DNA from: Calditrichia bacterium
GTDB lineage: Bacteria; Calditrichota; Calditrichia; RBG-13-44-9; J075
Reading direction: 5' to 3'
NCBI GenBank assembly: GCA_028284445.1
Contig: JANQRS010000018.1
Location: forward strand, 64,001 to 128,000
DNA: 64,000 nt
Shown here: one piece after another, positions 42,523-52,212 of the stretch
How the letters are laid out: every line of letters begins with the position of its first letter
How positions within the stretch are numbered: the stretch's first letter is position 1
Translations under genes and position numbers: made by a program
The notes under the pieces: generated by a model
What the model saw: the letters and a program-made list of their open reading frames with translations, nothing else
What the model was told of the DNA's origin: nothing
Databases searched by the model: none

Positions 42523-42562
42523 CCACCCCTGAGCCTCTTCCCGGGAGGGGATTTAGGGGTGG
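42523..42562. repeat. GC-rich palindrome, CCCGGG type with CCACCCCT ends
   Basis: CCACCCCTGAGCCTCTTCCC pairs with GGGAGGGGATTTAGGGGTGG, with a few mismatches in the stem. It lies between the TPR lipoprotein gene and the symporter gene, next to the TTCGAA-type element at 42598. A second, decayed copy of this type is near 52180-52212. Confidence 0.65.
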
Positions 42563-42597
42563 AGTTAAAGTGACGAATTATCAAAGAAAACTGCCGT

Positions 42598-42640
42598 ACA
42601 TCCCCCTGTATCCCCTTCGAAGGGGGAGACAGGGGGATGT
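42598..42640. repeat. GC-rich palindrome, TTCGAA type
   Basis: ACATCCCCCTGTATCCCC then TTCGAAGGGGGAGACAG and GGGGATGT, an almost perfect inverted repeat (one arm is one base shorter, one mismatch). It lies in the spacer after the 42721 symporter stop. Confidence 0.85.
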
Positions 42641-42720
42641 TTTGGCAGCGCATTATCAAACATACAGCCAAACATACCACCCTACCGGCAAAAATCAAAG
42701 TGCGACAGGACGCGTCAAGC

Positions 42721-44328
42721 TTAGGCAAAGGCCAGGACAAATACCGCCGTTAACGCCAGCAGAATCATAGATTGGATGCGATAATTCTTAAACCAGGGCA
42801 CGCCGGCCAATTCTGCCGTTTCTTTGTGGAATACTTCCGGTGTCCAGATATACGCACTTACCTGTTCTTCATCCGGTTCAGCGGTCATCAAACTGACGAC
42901 AACAATAACCGCCATGCAAATCAGCATACGAATGGTGGTCAGATAGAGGAAATGCCACTCCACAAACCAGACGGACGTACCATTAATGCGCAAGACAACA
43001 TCCAAGACAGCAATACCAATACCGACAAGCAAAGCAATAAATGCGCCTTGCCCATTGGCACGCTTCCAGAAAAGGCCCAGGATGAAGCAGGCCACGATTG
43101 GCGGGGCGATGTATCCGAGGACGGTCTGCAAATACTGCCAAAGTGAAGGAAAGCTCTCAATATAAGGTGCCCAGACTGCCGCAATAACCATAAATAATCC
43201 GGTAAAAATTCGTCCAACCCAGGTCAGTTGTTCACTACTGGTCTCAGGCTTCAATTTCTTGAAAAAGTCCATTGTTACCAGGGTGGAAGCGGAGTTCAAA
43301 GTTGAGTCAATGCTGGACATGATTGCTGCAATCAAACCGGCAGCCACGATACCAACGATACCAACCGGCAAAAGATCAAACATCAATGTAGGAAAAACCA
43401 GGTCGGGATTTGCAGCCAATGCCGGATTATCCGCTGCCGGATAAAGCACTCTCGCCATCGTGCCCGGAAGCACCATTATGAAGATAATCGGCAGCTTTAA
43501 GAGACCGGCAAACAAGGCGCCCCAGCGCCCATGATCCACATTTTTCGCCCCCAGTACCCGCTGCACCATAAACTGATTATTACACCAGAAGTAAAATCCC
43601 AGCAAGGGCACCCCGGTGAGCAGGCCCAACCAAGGTAGAAAGGGATCGCTTAAGGGTTGTATCACGCTAAGCATTTCCGGTGGGGTCACCGCCTCCACAG
43701 CACTCCAGGACCCAATCGACTGCCAGGCGATGAAGGCAATCAAGGTCGCGCCAATGGTCAACAAAATCGCCTGAATCGAATCGGTGAATACGACCGCGGC
43801 CAGTCCACCGGCAATGGTGTATAAGCCAGAGAAAAATGCAATCGCGACAATTGACTGCCACATTGGTACTTCCGGAAACATCAGCTTGATGACCAGTGCA
43901 CCGGCATATAGCGATGAAGCGGTATCGATAATAATTGTACCAAACAAGGTGATCCCGGAAAAAATGTATCGTGAGCGCGAATCATAGCGGCGTTCCAGGA
44001 ATTCCGGCATCGTGTATACCTGAGAACGCAAATAATAGGGCAGGAAAAAAATTGCGAAGAAGACTAAAACAACCGCGGCCATCCATTCATAATTGTAAAC
44101 CGATACCCCGCTGGCATACCCACTACCGGCCATGCCGATCAAGCTAGCGCTGGACATGTTTGATGCATAAAGAGATAATCCGATTAGCGGCCAGGTAAAT
44201 CGACGGCCTCCCAGGAAATAGTCCTCTTCGGTTTCGCTCTTCTTGGCATATCTGAGTCCAAGTACCACAATCAGAACCAGGTATCCAACCACAATTGTCA
44301 GATCCAGATTACTTAATTCGAAGGCCAT
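42721..44328 (-). CDS. Na+:solute symporter (SSS/SGLT family)
   Basis: 535 residues with about 13-14 hydrophobic segments. SSS motifs: YFLGGRRFTWPLIGLSLYASNMSS, the TM5-6 region GLYTIAGGLAAVVFTD, and AAIMSSIDSTLNSASTL, which carries residues of the second sodium site. The TIAGGLAAV and NQFMVQRVLGAK patterns match SGLT-type sugar carriers. It likely imports a hexose or disaccharide. It is the gene after the trehalase, 128 bp away, on the same strand, so trehalose, glucose or maltose is a reasonable substrate. Context only; specificity is not visible. Confidence 0.9.
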   Translation of the reverse strand: MAFELSNLDLTIVVGYLVLIVVLGLRYAKKSETEEDYFLGGRRFTWPLIGLSLYASNMSSASLIGMAGSGYASGVSVYNYEWMAAVVLVFFAIFFLPYYLRSQVYTMPEFLERRYDSRSRYIFSGITLFGTIIIDTASSLYAGALVIKLMFPEVPMWQSIVAIAFFSGLYTIAGGLAAVVFTDSIQAILLTIGATLIAFIAWQSIGSWSAVEAVTPPEMLSVIQPLSDPFLPWLGLLTGVPLLGFYFWCNNQFMVQRVLGAKNVDHGRWGALFAGLLKLPIIFIMVLPGTMARVLYPAADNPALAANPDLVFPTLMFDLLPVGIVGIVAAGLIAAIMSSIDSTLNSASTLVTMDFFKKLKPETSSEQLTWVGRIFTGLFMVIAAVWAPYIESFPSLWQYLQTVLGYIAPPIVACFILGLFWKRANGQGAFIALLVGIGIAVLDVVLRINGTSVWFVEWHFLYLTTIRMLICMAVIVVVSLMTAEPDEEQVSAYIWTPEVFHKETAELAGVPWFKNYRIQSMILLALTAVFVLAFA

Positions 44329-44456
44329 GTTTGCTCCTGCAGGTTGGTTTAAGTGTGCTATTCTCTATTCATAACTCTGATATTTGATTATTTGAATGGA
44401 TTTTAAGCGCTCGTCAGCGCTATCTCCCTCCGTGGCAATTTTTCAAATGTGCCACC

Positions 44457-46352
44457 TCATTTTGGCTCACCAAATACATCCGCTGGCAGCACTCTCTGCT
44501 CCAACAACTTGCGATAGCGCTCCGGCAGCAGCGACACTCCCAACTGAAACGAGGCATTTGTCCAGCCAAATCCCTCGCGGGGAATGTCCTTTACATTCGC
44601 GCCCACATTGCCATATTCAACATCTGCCTTGTGGTTGCATTCGATAACATTGTATTTTTCCACGACAATTCCGTTGTAGTCTGCCGCCACGCCGCTGACC
44701 ATATGTAACCAGCGATAGATCAGGCGATGTGCTTCCATCTCATATCCATAACGCAGCAATCCTTGCCAGGTCATGATTTGATGGGGCGCCCAACCGAAAG
44801 GATAGTCCCACTGCCGCTGAGGGCGTTCTGGACCAAGTTCACCCCGGGCAGCTTCAGTACTGGCAAGTATTCCCCCTGGCGCCTCCAGTAGAGCCAATCC
44901 ATTTTTCACCAGGTTGACGGCCTGTTGGCGACTGCATAGTCCAGCCCATAGCGGATAAAAGAGGGTCGCATTATGATACACCCGCGGCCGCTTTTCGAAA
45001 AAATCATAGTCAGCGTAAAGTCCGCGTTCTGAATCCCACAAGAATTCGTTTACCCGCTCGCGTCTATCACTGGCCCGCTTTAGCCAAACCTCACTCTTGA
45101 TGGGCTGATCGTCTACGCCGGGGAACAATCCATCGAATTCCTCATCAATGATCCAGGCAATATCTGTTTCATATTTATAAAGGAGCGAATTGAGGTCAAC
45201 AGGGGTTAAATGGGCCGATATATTGTCCAAGCGCCAGGTAGTATCATGGCCGGATTCCCGCAGGCTGCGGTCATGAAGGAAATATTCATCCAGCGCCGGT
45301 TCGACAATTTCTCGATTGCGTATTTTCTGGCGATAGAGCTCCAGGTCCATATTGGCTGCCCGGGCATAGGGACGTATTATACTATCGAAGTGCCCGGCTT
45401 CCGTTTCGATCGGCATACCAATTCCGCTGCCGTAATAGCGACTCAATCCATTGTCACATAAGCGATCTGCATTCATCCACACGGTTTCATATTCATTCAT
45501 CGCAGCAAGTAGGGCATTGGACAGCCATTTTTTCGAAGCCCTTAGGGCTGGTACAGAAGTGTAAACGGCATGGGCGAAGGAGGTCAGGAATGGCGGCTGC
45601 GAACGGGTAAGATAGTAGCTGCGATTGGCGTTGAGAATTTGGCCGTAATGTTCGATTTGATAGACCTGATTGTCCACCATGTCTCGCGCCAGATCGGTTA
45701 AACCATCGGCAATCAGGCCAAGGCCAATAAAGTAACTATCCCAACCATACATCTCGTTGAAGCGTCCCCCCGGCACCACAAAAGGTACGCCGTTTATTTC
45801 GCCAGATGTTTCTCTGCGCAGCTTCAGGCCCAAAATACCGGGGGAATCGACGATCGACTGTACATACTGAGGGGTAATGATTTCCGGAAGCTCCACCATG
45901 GTGATTCCGGCTGCCATCAAATCACTTTTCCGAGAGCGGTAATAAGCAATCGATTGCTGATCAGTACTCGGGATGTACAAGAATGCCGCCGCATCCGGAT
46001 CGGCTTTGCTGTCAGCCATAATGACCGGCAAGCTCTCAATATCAACGTGGCGAATCAGACCAGTCCAGTAACGGTTTCGAATCATTTGGCTGAGGCGATT
46101 GACCGGATCAAGGAAAATCTGCTCAAGATCGATATCTGCCTGGGGTCCCGCACTTTCCCGGGCAAGAACCAGTTCCTGCAAGAAATTCGCCAGGTGACTC
46201 GCACCGGTAATTGGAATCGTTTGCCCATCAACAGATAAACTAAAGGCTTTGGGTCCCTGGTCATCAATGGTAATCTGCTGATCACCATTGGTGTCTTCCT
46301 GCTTCAGAAGCTGCTTCAAAACAGCTTCGACATTTAGGCGTACCCACCTCAC
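44457..46352 (-). CDS. cytoplasmic GH37 trehalase, fungal neutral-trehalase-like
   Basis: 631 residues starting at GTG 46352, which overlaps the symporter stop (GTGA). No signal peptide, so cytoplasmic. Trehalase signature 1 is PGGRFNEMYGWDSY (194-207), signature 2 QWDYPFGWAP (514-523). ESGHDTTWRLDN with Asp370 is the catalytic-acid region, and EGFGWTNASF lies near the C-terminus. Residues 20-31 (DTNGDQQITIDD) form an EF-hand-like calcium loop followed by GPKAFSL; that combination and ESGHDTT are hallmarks of fungal neutral trehalases, unlike the ESGWDFSSR version of bacterial TreA/TreF. It cleaves trehalose to two glucoses. Fungal Nth1 needs 14-3-3 binding and calcium for activity; no phosphosite tail is present here. 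Confidence 0.9.
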   Translation of the reverse strand: MRWVRLNVEAVLKQLLKQEDTNGDQQITIDDQGPKAFSLSVDGQTIPITGASHLANFLQELVLARESAGPQADIDLEQIFLDPVNRLSQMIRNRYWTGLIRHVDIESLPVIMADSKADPDAAAFLYIPSTDQQSIAYYRSRKSDLMAAGITMVELPEIITPQYVQSIVDSPGILGLKLRRETSGEINGVPFVVPGGRFNEMYGWDSYFIGLGLIADGLTDLARDMVDNQVYQIEHYGQILNANRSYYLTRSQPPFLTSFAHAVYTSVPALRASKKWLSNALLAAMNEYETVWMNADRLCDNGLSRYYGSGIGMPIETEAGHFDSIIRPYARAANMDLELYRQKIRNREIVEPALDEYFLHDRSLRESGHDTTWRLDNISAHLTPVDLNSLLYKYETDIAWIIDEEFDGLFPGVDDQPIKSEVWLKRASDRRERVNEFLWDSERGLYADYDFFEKRPRVYHNATLFYPLWAGLCSRQQAVNLVKNGLALLEAPGGILASTEAARGELGPERPQRQWDYPFGWAPHQIMTWQGLLRYGYEMEAHRLIYRWLHMVSGVAADYNGIVVEKYNVIECNHKADVEYGNVGANVKDIPREGFGWTNASFQLGVSLLPERYRKLLEQRVLPADVFGEPK

Positions 46353-48244
46353 TCGCTTAGGACCTTATCGGCATCGACGGATTCTACGGATTGGCGCTGA
46401 AAAGCACCGTCCCACCAAAAACGCACCAATATTGCCGACCCAAGCAGGTATAGCAAAGCCGGCCAAATGGCCTCATCAGCCGGTCGGATCAATAGCTTGC
46501 CGGCACCAACAAGGGCCAAAAAGAGCGATAGAGAAGCAAGAATGGTGGTACGGGCTTCTGCATAAAAGCGGGCTGCCGCCTGCAGTGGATTGTCTCCATT
46601 TCGGCGAGCGGTTTCTCCCCAAAAGCCAAGCGGCTGAACTTTCCGATAAAAGCTGTCCAAGATGCTTTTGTCTGTCTGCGGTGCCAGATAGGCAGCAGCC
46701 ACGGCAGCCAGAGTTGACATCAGCGCCATTGTACCGAGGCGAATCCATTCGACGTCGGTCATATATAAGAGAAAGGGCGCCGTGATGAGAGACGCAGCCA
46801 TAGCGGCGAGTTCAGCATACATGTTAATGCGTTCCCAGAGCCAGCGCATCACCAGTACAAAGCCCATGCCGGCACCGAACATGAGGGACAGAAACCAGGC
46901 GGTTTGAATAGATCCGAGGTTGGCCATAACTACCAGGGCAATGATCAGGATTACGATATAAGAAAGGCGGGCAACCAAGACCAATTCACGATTGCTCGCA
47001 TCGCGCTTCAGGTAGTGCTGACACACAATTCTCTGGTAAATGTCATTGCTCCAATAGCTGGCGCCCCAATTCAGATGGGTATCAATAGTCGAGGCAAGCG
47101 CAGCAAGCAAGCCAGTCAGCATCAGGCCGCGAATACCGGCCGGCAACAGTTCATCTATCCCGGTAACGAAGAGGATCTCGCGCGAAGCCACAAAGGCATC
47201 TCCGCTGGCAGCCTCCGGTGAGTATGGATACAGCACAAGCAAGCCAACGCCGATCACTATCCAAATAAGGCTGCGGACAACAATTTGCATCCAGGAAAAT
47301 ACGACAGCGGCAATGCGAGCATCCTTATCTGTTGCGCAGGCCATTGAGCGCTGGGCCAGGTAACCGGTACCATCACTATTCATTTGAAAAAACCACTGCA
47401 GTCCAATAATCATCAGGAATGGCAGCAGCATCTCTCCCGGCCCGGGCGCGAAGGAAAGCAGCTCGTTGGTTTTCGCAGCGCCATAGATTTCGCTCATCTT
47501 TGTCATCATCGCAGAAAGCCCGCCAGCTGCATCGACAACAATCCAGGCGTAGATCAAAGTACCAACCATCGCCAGCCCGAACTGCATCACGTCTGTTGCA
47601 ACAACGCTTCGCAAACCGCCGGTTGCTGAATAGAGAGCAGAAAAAGCAAGAATGCTAAGGATACTGATCAGGTTATTGGCTGCAGCCACAGCTGGGTCAA
47701 GCTGCGTGACACCGCCGCCAAGAGAGAGATCGAGGCCACTGGTAATCGCGTAGAAGATCCCAAGGATGCTTTCCGGCAGCCACTCATTCCAGCGTAGGAA
47801 TACTTCGGCAATTCGCATTGCCGCAACAAGAACCATTGCCAACACGACACAATTTATGACAGTGCCGTAGTAAACCGCTTTCAGGCCACGCAGGAAAAGC
47901 ACTGCTCGTCCGCTATAGCGAATTTCAGTTAGTTCTGCATCCGTCAACACCCCGGCGCGGCGCCAGGCAGCTGCAAATATAAAGCCCATCATTAAGAAGG
48001 CGATGCCGTAAATCCACAGCCGCCAAACAAGGAAAATACCACCGGTCGCGATCAATCCGGTAACCAGCAAAGGCGTATCAGCGGCAAACTGTGTAGCTGC
48101 CATACTGAGGCCAGCTCGCCAGCCAGTCAGCGTTCGTCCGGCCAGGAAGTATTCGTCCAGATTCTTTGATGCTTGCTTTCGGGCACGAAAACCGGATGTC
48201 ACGGAGTACGCAACAAAGGCCAGCACAATCAACAGATCGATCAT
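46349..48244 (-). CDS. Na+:solute symporter (SSS family), long form
   Basis: Start at ATG 48244 with GGAGG upstream; the frame continues to 48283 without support. 631 residues. SSS motifs are EYFLAGRTLTGWRAGLSMAATQFA, ALYSATGGLRSVVATD and GLLAALASTIDTHLNWGASY. About 14 hydrophobic segments plus a C-terminal tail with two more (TILASLSLFLALVGAGKLL, ALLYLLGSAILVRFWW). It is only distantly like the 42721 symporter. It overlaps the trehalase start by 4 bp, so the two are translationally coupled. Trehalose or a related glucoside is the likely substrate. Confidence 0.88.
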   Translation of the reverse strand: MIDLLIVLAFVAYSVTSGFRARKQASKNLDEYFLAGRTLTGWRAGLSMAATQFAADTPLLVTGLIATGGIFLVWRLWIYGIAFLMMGFIFAAAWRRAGVLTDAELTEIRYSGRAVLFLRGLKAVYYGTVINCVVLAMVLVAAMRIAEVFLRWNEWLPESILGIFYAITSGLDLSLGGGVTQLDPAVAAANNLISILSILAFSALYSATGGLRSVVATDVMQFGLAMVGTLIYAWIVVDAAGGLSAMMTKMSEIYGAAKTNELLSFAPGPGEMLLPFLMIIGLQWFFQMNSDGTGYLAQRSMACATDKDARIAAVVFSWMQIVVRSLIWIVIGVGLLVLYPYSPEAASGDAFVASREILFVTGIDELLPAGIRGLMLTGLLAALASTIDTHLNWGASYWSNDIYQRIVCQHYLKRDASNRELVLVARLSYIVILIIALVVMANLGSIQTAWFLSLMFGAGMGFVLVMRWLWERINMYAELAAMAASLITAPFLLYMTDVEWIRLGTMALMSTLAAVAAAYLAPQTDKSILDSFYRKVQPLGFWGETARRNGDNPLQAAARFYAEARTTILASLSLFLALVGAGKLLIRPADEAIWPALLYLLGSAILVRFWWDGAFQRQSVESVDADKVLSE

Positions 48245-48296
48245 ATCTCCTCCATGGTTTGGACAATGCCCACTACGGCGCATGGCATCCGCAGGA

Positions 48297-50786
48297 TTAC
48301 TTCATTTTGTCCAGGAAATACTGCACAGCGATATCGGTTAAATTCCAGAGCTGGATATCGGTCGTGGTTGCATAGCGAGCCGGTAACAGCTGACCATTTT
48401 CAATACGATATCGCCAAAGCTCATTATGACTGAGCCCGGACGCTTGAACGGCCTGGTGGGATTTTAACAACAAGTCCTGCATCTCATTTACCAGCCTTGC
48501 CAATTGCGGACTTCTCAAGGCACCATCTTCGTCATGGGCGGCATCAATTTCCTTTAAGAGCCCCAGCAATAGCAGGTTGACTTCTCGTCCCCAAATTACC
48601 AGCGGTGAATGATAAATGTCCTCACGAAAATCATCCCAAATTTTCTGGCTGGCGTATGCGTCGTTTGCCACCACCGGCCCGACCCCGGCCAAAAACAGCC
48701 CAACAGGATAGGGATCGCTAAACGGTTTCAGCTGCTGCAAAGCGATGTCGACATCCAGGCGGTTATCGAGAATAGCTCCGGTTATATCTTCCAGAAACAG
48801 CCAGGTAGCCGGATCGGTATGCATGACCGGAATAGTTTTTCCATATTCATCGAGAGCGATAGCGGTAAAAACGATGTCGCCTTGGCTATCTGCCCGCTTG
48901 TCAACCTGCTGCCGCCAATAGTCCTGCTCGTTTTCCGGAAAACGCGAAACCGCGCTAGTCAGAGCAGCGTTCGCTTCATTGCTGGACATACGAATCTCAA
49001 AATGGCGTCCGGCGTCACGCCAGGTAGATACCGCCTTTTCGCGCATCGCTTTGTCATTCAGCCAGCGCGCCAGCACCGAAGTTTGTTCACCAGCCAGGGC
49101 GGTCCCGGCATCACCAAGAATTTGCTGGTCTTTCAAGGCATTGACAATCTGACGCAACGATTCCAGCGCCAGCGGCACCCAAATCGCATTAATGTCCATC
49201 GCATATCGGCCATTGGCATAGCCCACGCGGCTATCGCGCCAGCTACCGGCATGCCAGCGGTCATCATGTAGTTTATGAAACCCAATCAGGTTCTGCGGAA
49301 CAGGATGATTGGCATACGAATCGGTGGCCCGGCAAACAAAATCCATGTTCTGCAGGAGCAAACTCAGATAGGTGTCACTATTTTTATTATCCGGGCTGCT
49401 TTGGAAGAATTTACGGCGACGCTCGGTTGGAATATCCGGGCTGGACAAATAGCGTTGGACAAGCAGCGAGATTTGAAAATCGTCATCTACCATGTGATAA
49501 TTTTCTGTGGCGACATAGATATTCTTCAGAATATCCTCAGCGCGCGCCATTGTGTGAGCGGCATTGCCGTCGCTGGCAACTTTTTGCTTGCGATACAACT
49601 CGATTGCTTCCCGGTATTTCCATACATTCTCACGGATCGCCTGATTCCCCAAGCCTTCCTCATGGGACACTTCCCCATTGGTATTGAGGCGCCTCAATAC
49701 ACTGGCAATAACGTGCTCCAGCATCGTAGGGCTCAACACCGGCTCGAGCATCAGCACCGACATCATCATGTCGCGCCCGAAGTAAGTCCCGTAATTGGGC
49801 AAACCGGCCATCAATTTTTCTTTGGAGCAGAGAAGCTCCATGGCAGACATCTGCCGCTGTAGCCGGCGCAACCGTAATTGCGACATCTCGTCTTCAGCCC
49901 TTAAGCGGTCGGAATTGATTTGTAGCTCCAGATCGAGCATCCATTTTCGCAAATCATCGTTAAAAATGTTTTCACGGCTTAGCGGTGTTAAGGGACGGGC
50001 ATTTGTACCAATTCGAACTTGCAGCAAGATGGGCTGATTCTTGCGATGATGGATTACCACATGCCCCGCCTCAACTGTTACATCATGCGTTTCCTTATCC
50101 AAAAGAAACGCTAGCGCAAGGTGTCCTTCATCGTTCAGCGTGGATTGAGTCAGGCTAACCATCGTTTTCGTAGCTTCCCGGGAAACATTCAGTTGAGGTC
50201 TTAGGCGAGCACGTAAGTCTGCAATCGATTTTGTATGCAGGAGCGGTAAGTGACGTTGCTGAAGATCTGCGGGTAACGCTTCGACAAAATTGACAAACTC
50301 TTCGAAGCTTTCTTCGGCATAATATTGCACAGGGAATTCATCTAAGTGTGTCTTGAAGTATTGGAAATCGCGTTCCTGTCGCATTGAACCGAGCAGAAAA
50401 TGGCCGAGCTTGAGCGTCGAGCTCTTCGATTGCAGTTCATAAGTGGTGAAATACCGTTCACCGTCACTGTAAAGTCCAGCAGTCTCCATTGCCCATGTTA
50501 AATATGCCGGCGTATTATTTTCATCACGCGCGGTAAATCCCAGGCTTTCATTTGCGGCATTCCCCCAAATGTTGACGACTCTTCCAACATCCTGTTTTAT
50601 ATATATTTGCAGGGTGTTCTTGTGGAAATCACGATAAAATCGCGTCGTGTATCCCTGATATGTCAAGGGATCATCAACTCCCTGCTCCGGGAACTCCAGA
50701 GTTGGTCTTACCTCGTCGGCGACAACCGGTGCAACAACCGCCGCCAGCATTCCTGTTATACAAAACATAGCGATTCTGATGAACAC
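48297..50786 (-). CDS. exported (alpha/alpha)6-type glycosidase candidate, family unknown
   Basis: 829 residues with a signal peptide (RIAMFCITGMLAAVVAPVVA). Residues 30-260 look like a beta-sandwich. From about 310 helices dominate, beginning with GLPNYGTYFGRDMMMSVL (330-347), which matches the substrate-cleft entrance of GH15/GH63/debranching-type (alpha/alpha)6 barrels (W/Y-F-G-R-D). GEVSHEE (371-377), WHAGSWRDSRVGYANGRYAMDINAIWVP-type spacing (near 528-555), and LFLAGVGPVVA follow the order of that clan, with Glu and Asp at plausible acid/base positions. I cannot name the GH family. It lies 13 bp after the GH4 gene and just before a symporter, so it should act in the periplasm on an alpha-glucoside. 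Confidence 0.75.
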   Translation of the reverse strand: MFIRIAMFCITGMLAAVVAPVVADEVRPTLEFPEQGVDDPLTYQGYTTRFYRDFHKNTLQIYIKQDVGRVVNIWGNAANESLGFTARDENNTPAYLTWAMETAGLYSDGERYFTTYELQSKSSTLKLGHFLLGSMRQERDFQYFKTHLDEFPVQYYAEESFEEFVNFVEALPADLQQRHLPLLHTKSIADLRARLRPQLNVSREATKTMVSLTQSTLNDEGHLALAFLLDKETHDVTVEAGHVVIHHRKNQPILLQVRIGTNARPLTPLSRENIFNDDLRKWMLDLELQINSDRLRAEDEMSQLRLRRLQRQMSAMELLCSKEKLMAGLPNYGTYFGRDMMMSVLMLEPVLSPTMLEHVIASVLRRLNTNGEVSHEEGLGNQAIRENVWKYREAIELYRKQKVASDGNAAHTMARAEDILKNIYVATENYHMVDDDFQISLLVQRYLSSPDIPTERRRKFFQSSPDNKNSDTYLSLLLQNMDFVCRATDSYANHPVPQNLIGFHKLHDDRWHAGSWRDSRVGYANGRYAMDINAIWVPLALESLRQIVNALKDQQILGDAGTALAGEQTSVLARWLNDKAMREKAVSTWRDAGRHFEIRMSSNEANAALTSAVSRFPENEQDYWRQQVDKRADSQGDIVFTAIALDEYGKTIPVMHTDPATWLFLEDITGAILDNRLDVDIALQQLKPFSDPYPVGLFLAGVGPVVANDAYASQKIWDDFREDIYHSPLVIWGREVNLLLLGLLKEIDAAHDEDGALRSPQLARLVNEMQDLLLKSHQAVQASGLSHNELWRYRIENGQLLPARYATTTDIQLWNLTDIAVQYFLDKMK

Positions 50787-50798
50787 ATCAGCTCCCGT

Positions 50799-52127
50799 TT
50801 AATTGATGTAGCTCAGGTAGTCTTTCTGTAGATCCAGCATGTGGTCGAGCATCTTTTCCACAGCCCCCACTTTGTCAACAATTGGGTCTGCAAGCAGGGC
50901 CTGTAAGGCAATGTCCCGGGATCCCTGAAGAATGGTCTCGGCAGTCAAGCTGTGAATGGCAACCTGATTGTAGAGCAGGCCGACAAATCCAGGCGGCATA
51001 AGGTCGCGAACCGAAATACCATGAACGCCATCTTTATTGATAATCGCAGGCACTTCAACAACCATGAATTCCGGGAAGTCAGCAATAAAGCCCTTATTCG
51101 GGACGTTTACAGCAGCCTCTTCGTAGCCGGAATCTGTCACGATGCCCTCGATAATCGGAACCACCCGTTCCGTCAGTTTCATCTCTATTTTCGGTTCCGA
51201 GCCCATGGTATCGCGCTTATACATGTTGTAGAAATCGAGGATACCTTCATGATCCGCTACTTCATATGCCCAGGGGAGATATTCACCAAAATGGCTATCA
51301 GTGGTAATAGGCAGCAGATCATATTTCTCAAGGATGGTGCGAAACACACCACGTTCCTGCCAATTCGGCCGCCAATTGCTATGACCACTTTGCAGACGTG
51401 GCGGGTCCAGGTGCTGCAGATGCTCGAAATAAGCCGTCGCCTTTTCGCGAATCACCGGATATGCATCTTTGCCGGAATCACGATATTTTGCCTCAAGCAA
51501 CACACTGAAATGGTTCAGTCCACCGGCCCGAAAGTGAATATTTTCCAGGGCGGTATCGAGCATTTTAGGAAGGTGTTTGCTAAGAGAAGCAATCTCGTGG
51601 CAAAGTCCTATGAAACGGATGTCCTTGAATTTGCGATAAACGGTTGTACAGATGCGGCTCATTGGATTGCTAAAATTAAAGACAAATGCCTGCGGACAAA
51701 TACGCATAACGTCTTCACAAATATCGAGGATCGGTGGAATGACTCGCAGCGAATGAAAAAAGCCACCGGGTCCGCCATTTTCTCCATATACCTGACGCAT
51801 GCCGAATTGCAGCGGCACCTGCCAGTCCTGCTCCCAAAGATTGAAGCGATGCCCTACTTCAATTGAAATAATGCAGAAATCGGCTCCCTGAAATGCTTCT
51901 TCACGAGAAGTCGTGGCCGAGAGTGTGAAGGGCAGCTGATGTTCATCAATAAACGCCTGCCCTTTTTCAGCAACAACTGCCATCGTGTGGGCATTGATAT
52001 CATGCAGAACAATATGGGCCTTGCTGCCCCGTAAAACGTCACTCTGAAAGATATCCCCCATGGTACTATAGCCGAACTGCGCACTGCCTGCGCCAATTAG
52101 TACGATTCTAAGTTGCTCTTTTCCCAT
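50799..52127 (-). CDS. GH4 family NAD-dependent glycosidase
   Basis: 442 residues. The N-terminal Rossmann fold has VLIGAGSAQFG (9-19) for NAD; NPMS (154-157) and GLCHEI (175-179) hold the metal-ligand Cys and His, and GGLNHF follows. The CHE motif places it nearer the alpha-glucosidase/alpha-galactosidase subgroup than the phospho-glucosidases, which usually have CDMP or CNVP. GH4 uses a redox mechanism needing NAD and Mn2+. No signal peptide, so cytoplasmic. It acts on imported alpha-glucosides or galactosides. It is separated by 12 bp from the next gene, so it is part of the operon. Confidence 0.88.
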   Translation of the reverse strand: MGKEQLRIVLIGAGSAQFGYSTMGDIFQSDVLRGSKAHIVLHDINAHTMAVVAEKGQAFIDEHQLPFTLSATTSREEAFQGADFCIISIEVGHRFNLWEQDWQVPLQFGMRQVYGENGGPGGFFHSLRVIPPILDICEDVMRICPQAFVFNFSNPMSRICTTVYRKFKDIRFIGLCHEIASLSKHLPKMLDTALENIHFRAGGLNHFSVLLEAKYRDSGKDAYPVIREKATAYFEHLQHLDPPRLQSGHSNWRPNWQERGVFRTILEKYDLLPITTDSHFGEYLPWAYEVADHEGILDFYNMYKRDTMGSEPKIEMKLTERVVPIIEGIVTDSGYEEAAVNVPNKGFIADFPEFMVVEVPAIINKDGVHGISVRDLMPPGFVGLLYNQVAIHSLTAETILQGSRDIALQALLADPIVDKVGAVEKMLDHMLDLQKDYLSYIN

Positions 52128-52181
52128 TGAGAACTCCGTCGTTTTAGCTTATAAATGCATTTTTGTCAATTTTTATTACCC

Positions 52182-52212
52182 ACCCTAAGTCCCCTCCAAG
52201 AGGACTTTTTGT
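52182..52212. repeat. decayed GC-rich palindrome, CCACCC type
   Basis: CCCACCCTAAGTCCCCTCCAA followed by GAGGACTTTTTGTC resembles one arm and a broken second arm of the element at 42523-42562. It directly abuts the intact palindrome at 52213. Confidence 0.5.

Noticed and set aside
50799-52127. GH4 protein as a 6-phospho-glycosidase
   Set aside because: It has a CHE motif rather than the CDMP or CNVP of phospho-glycosidases, and no phosphotransferase genes are nearby.
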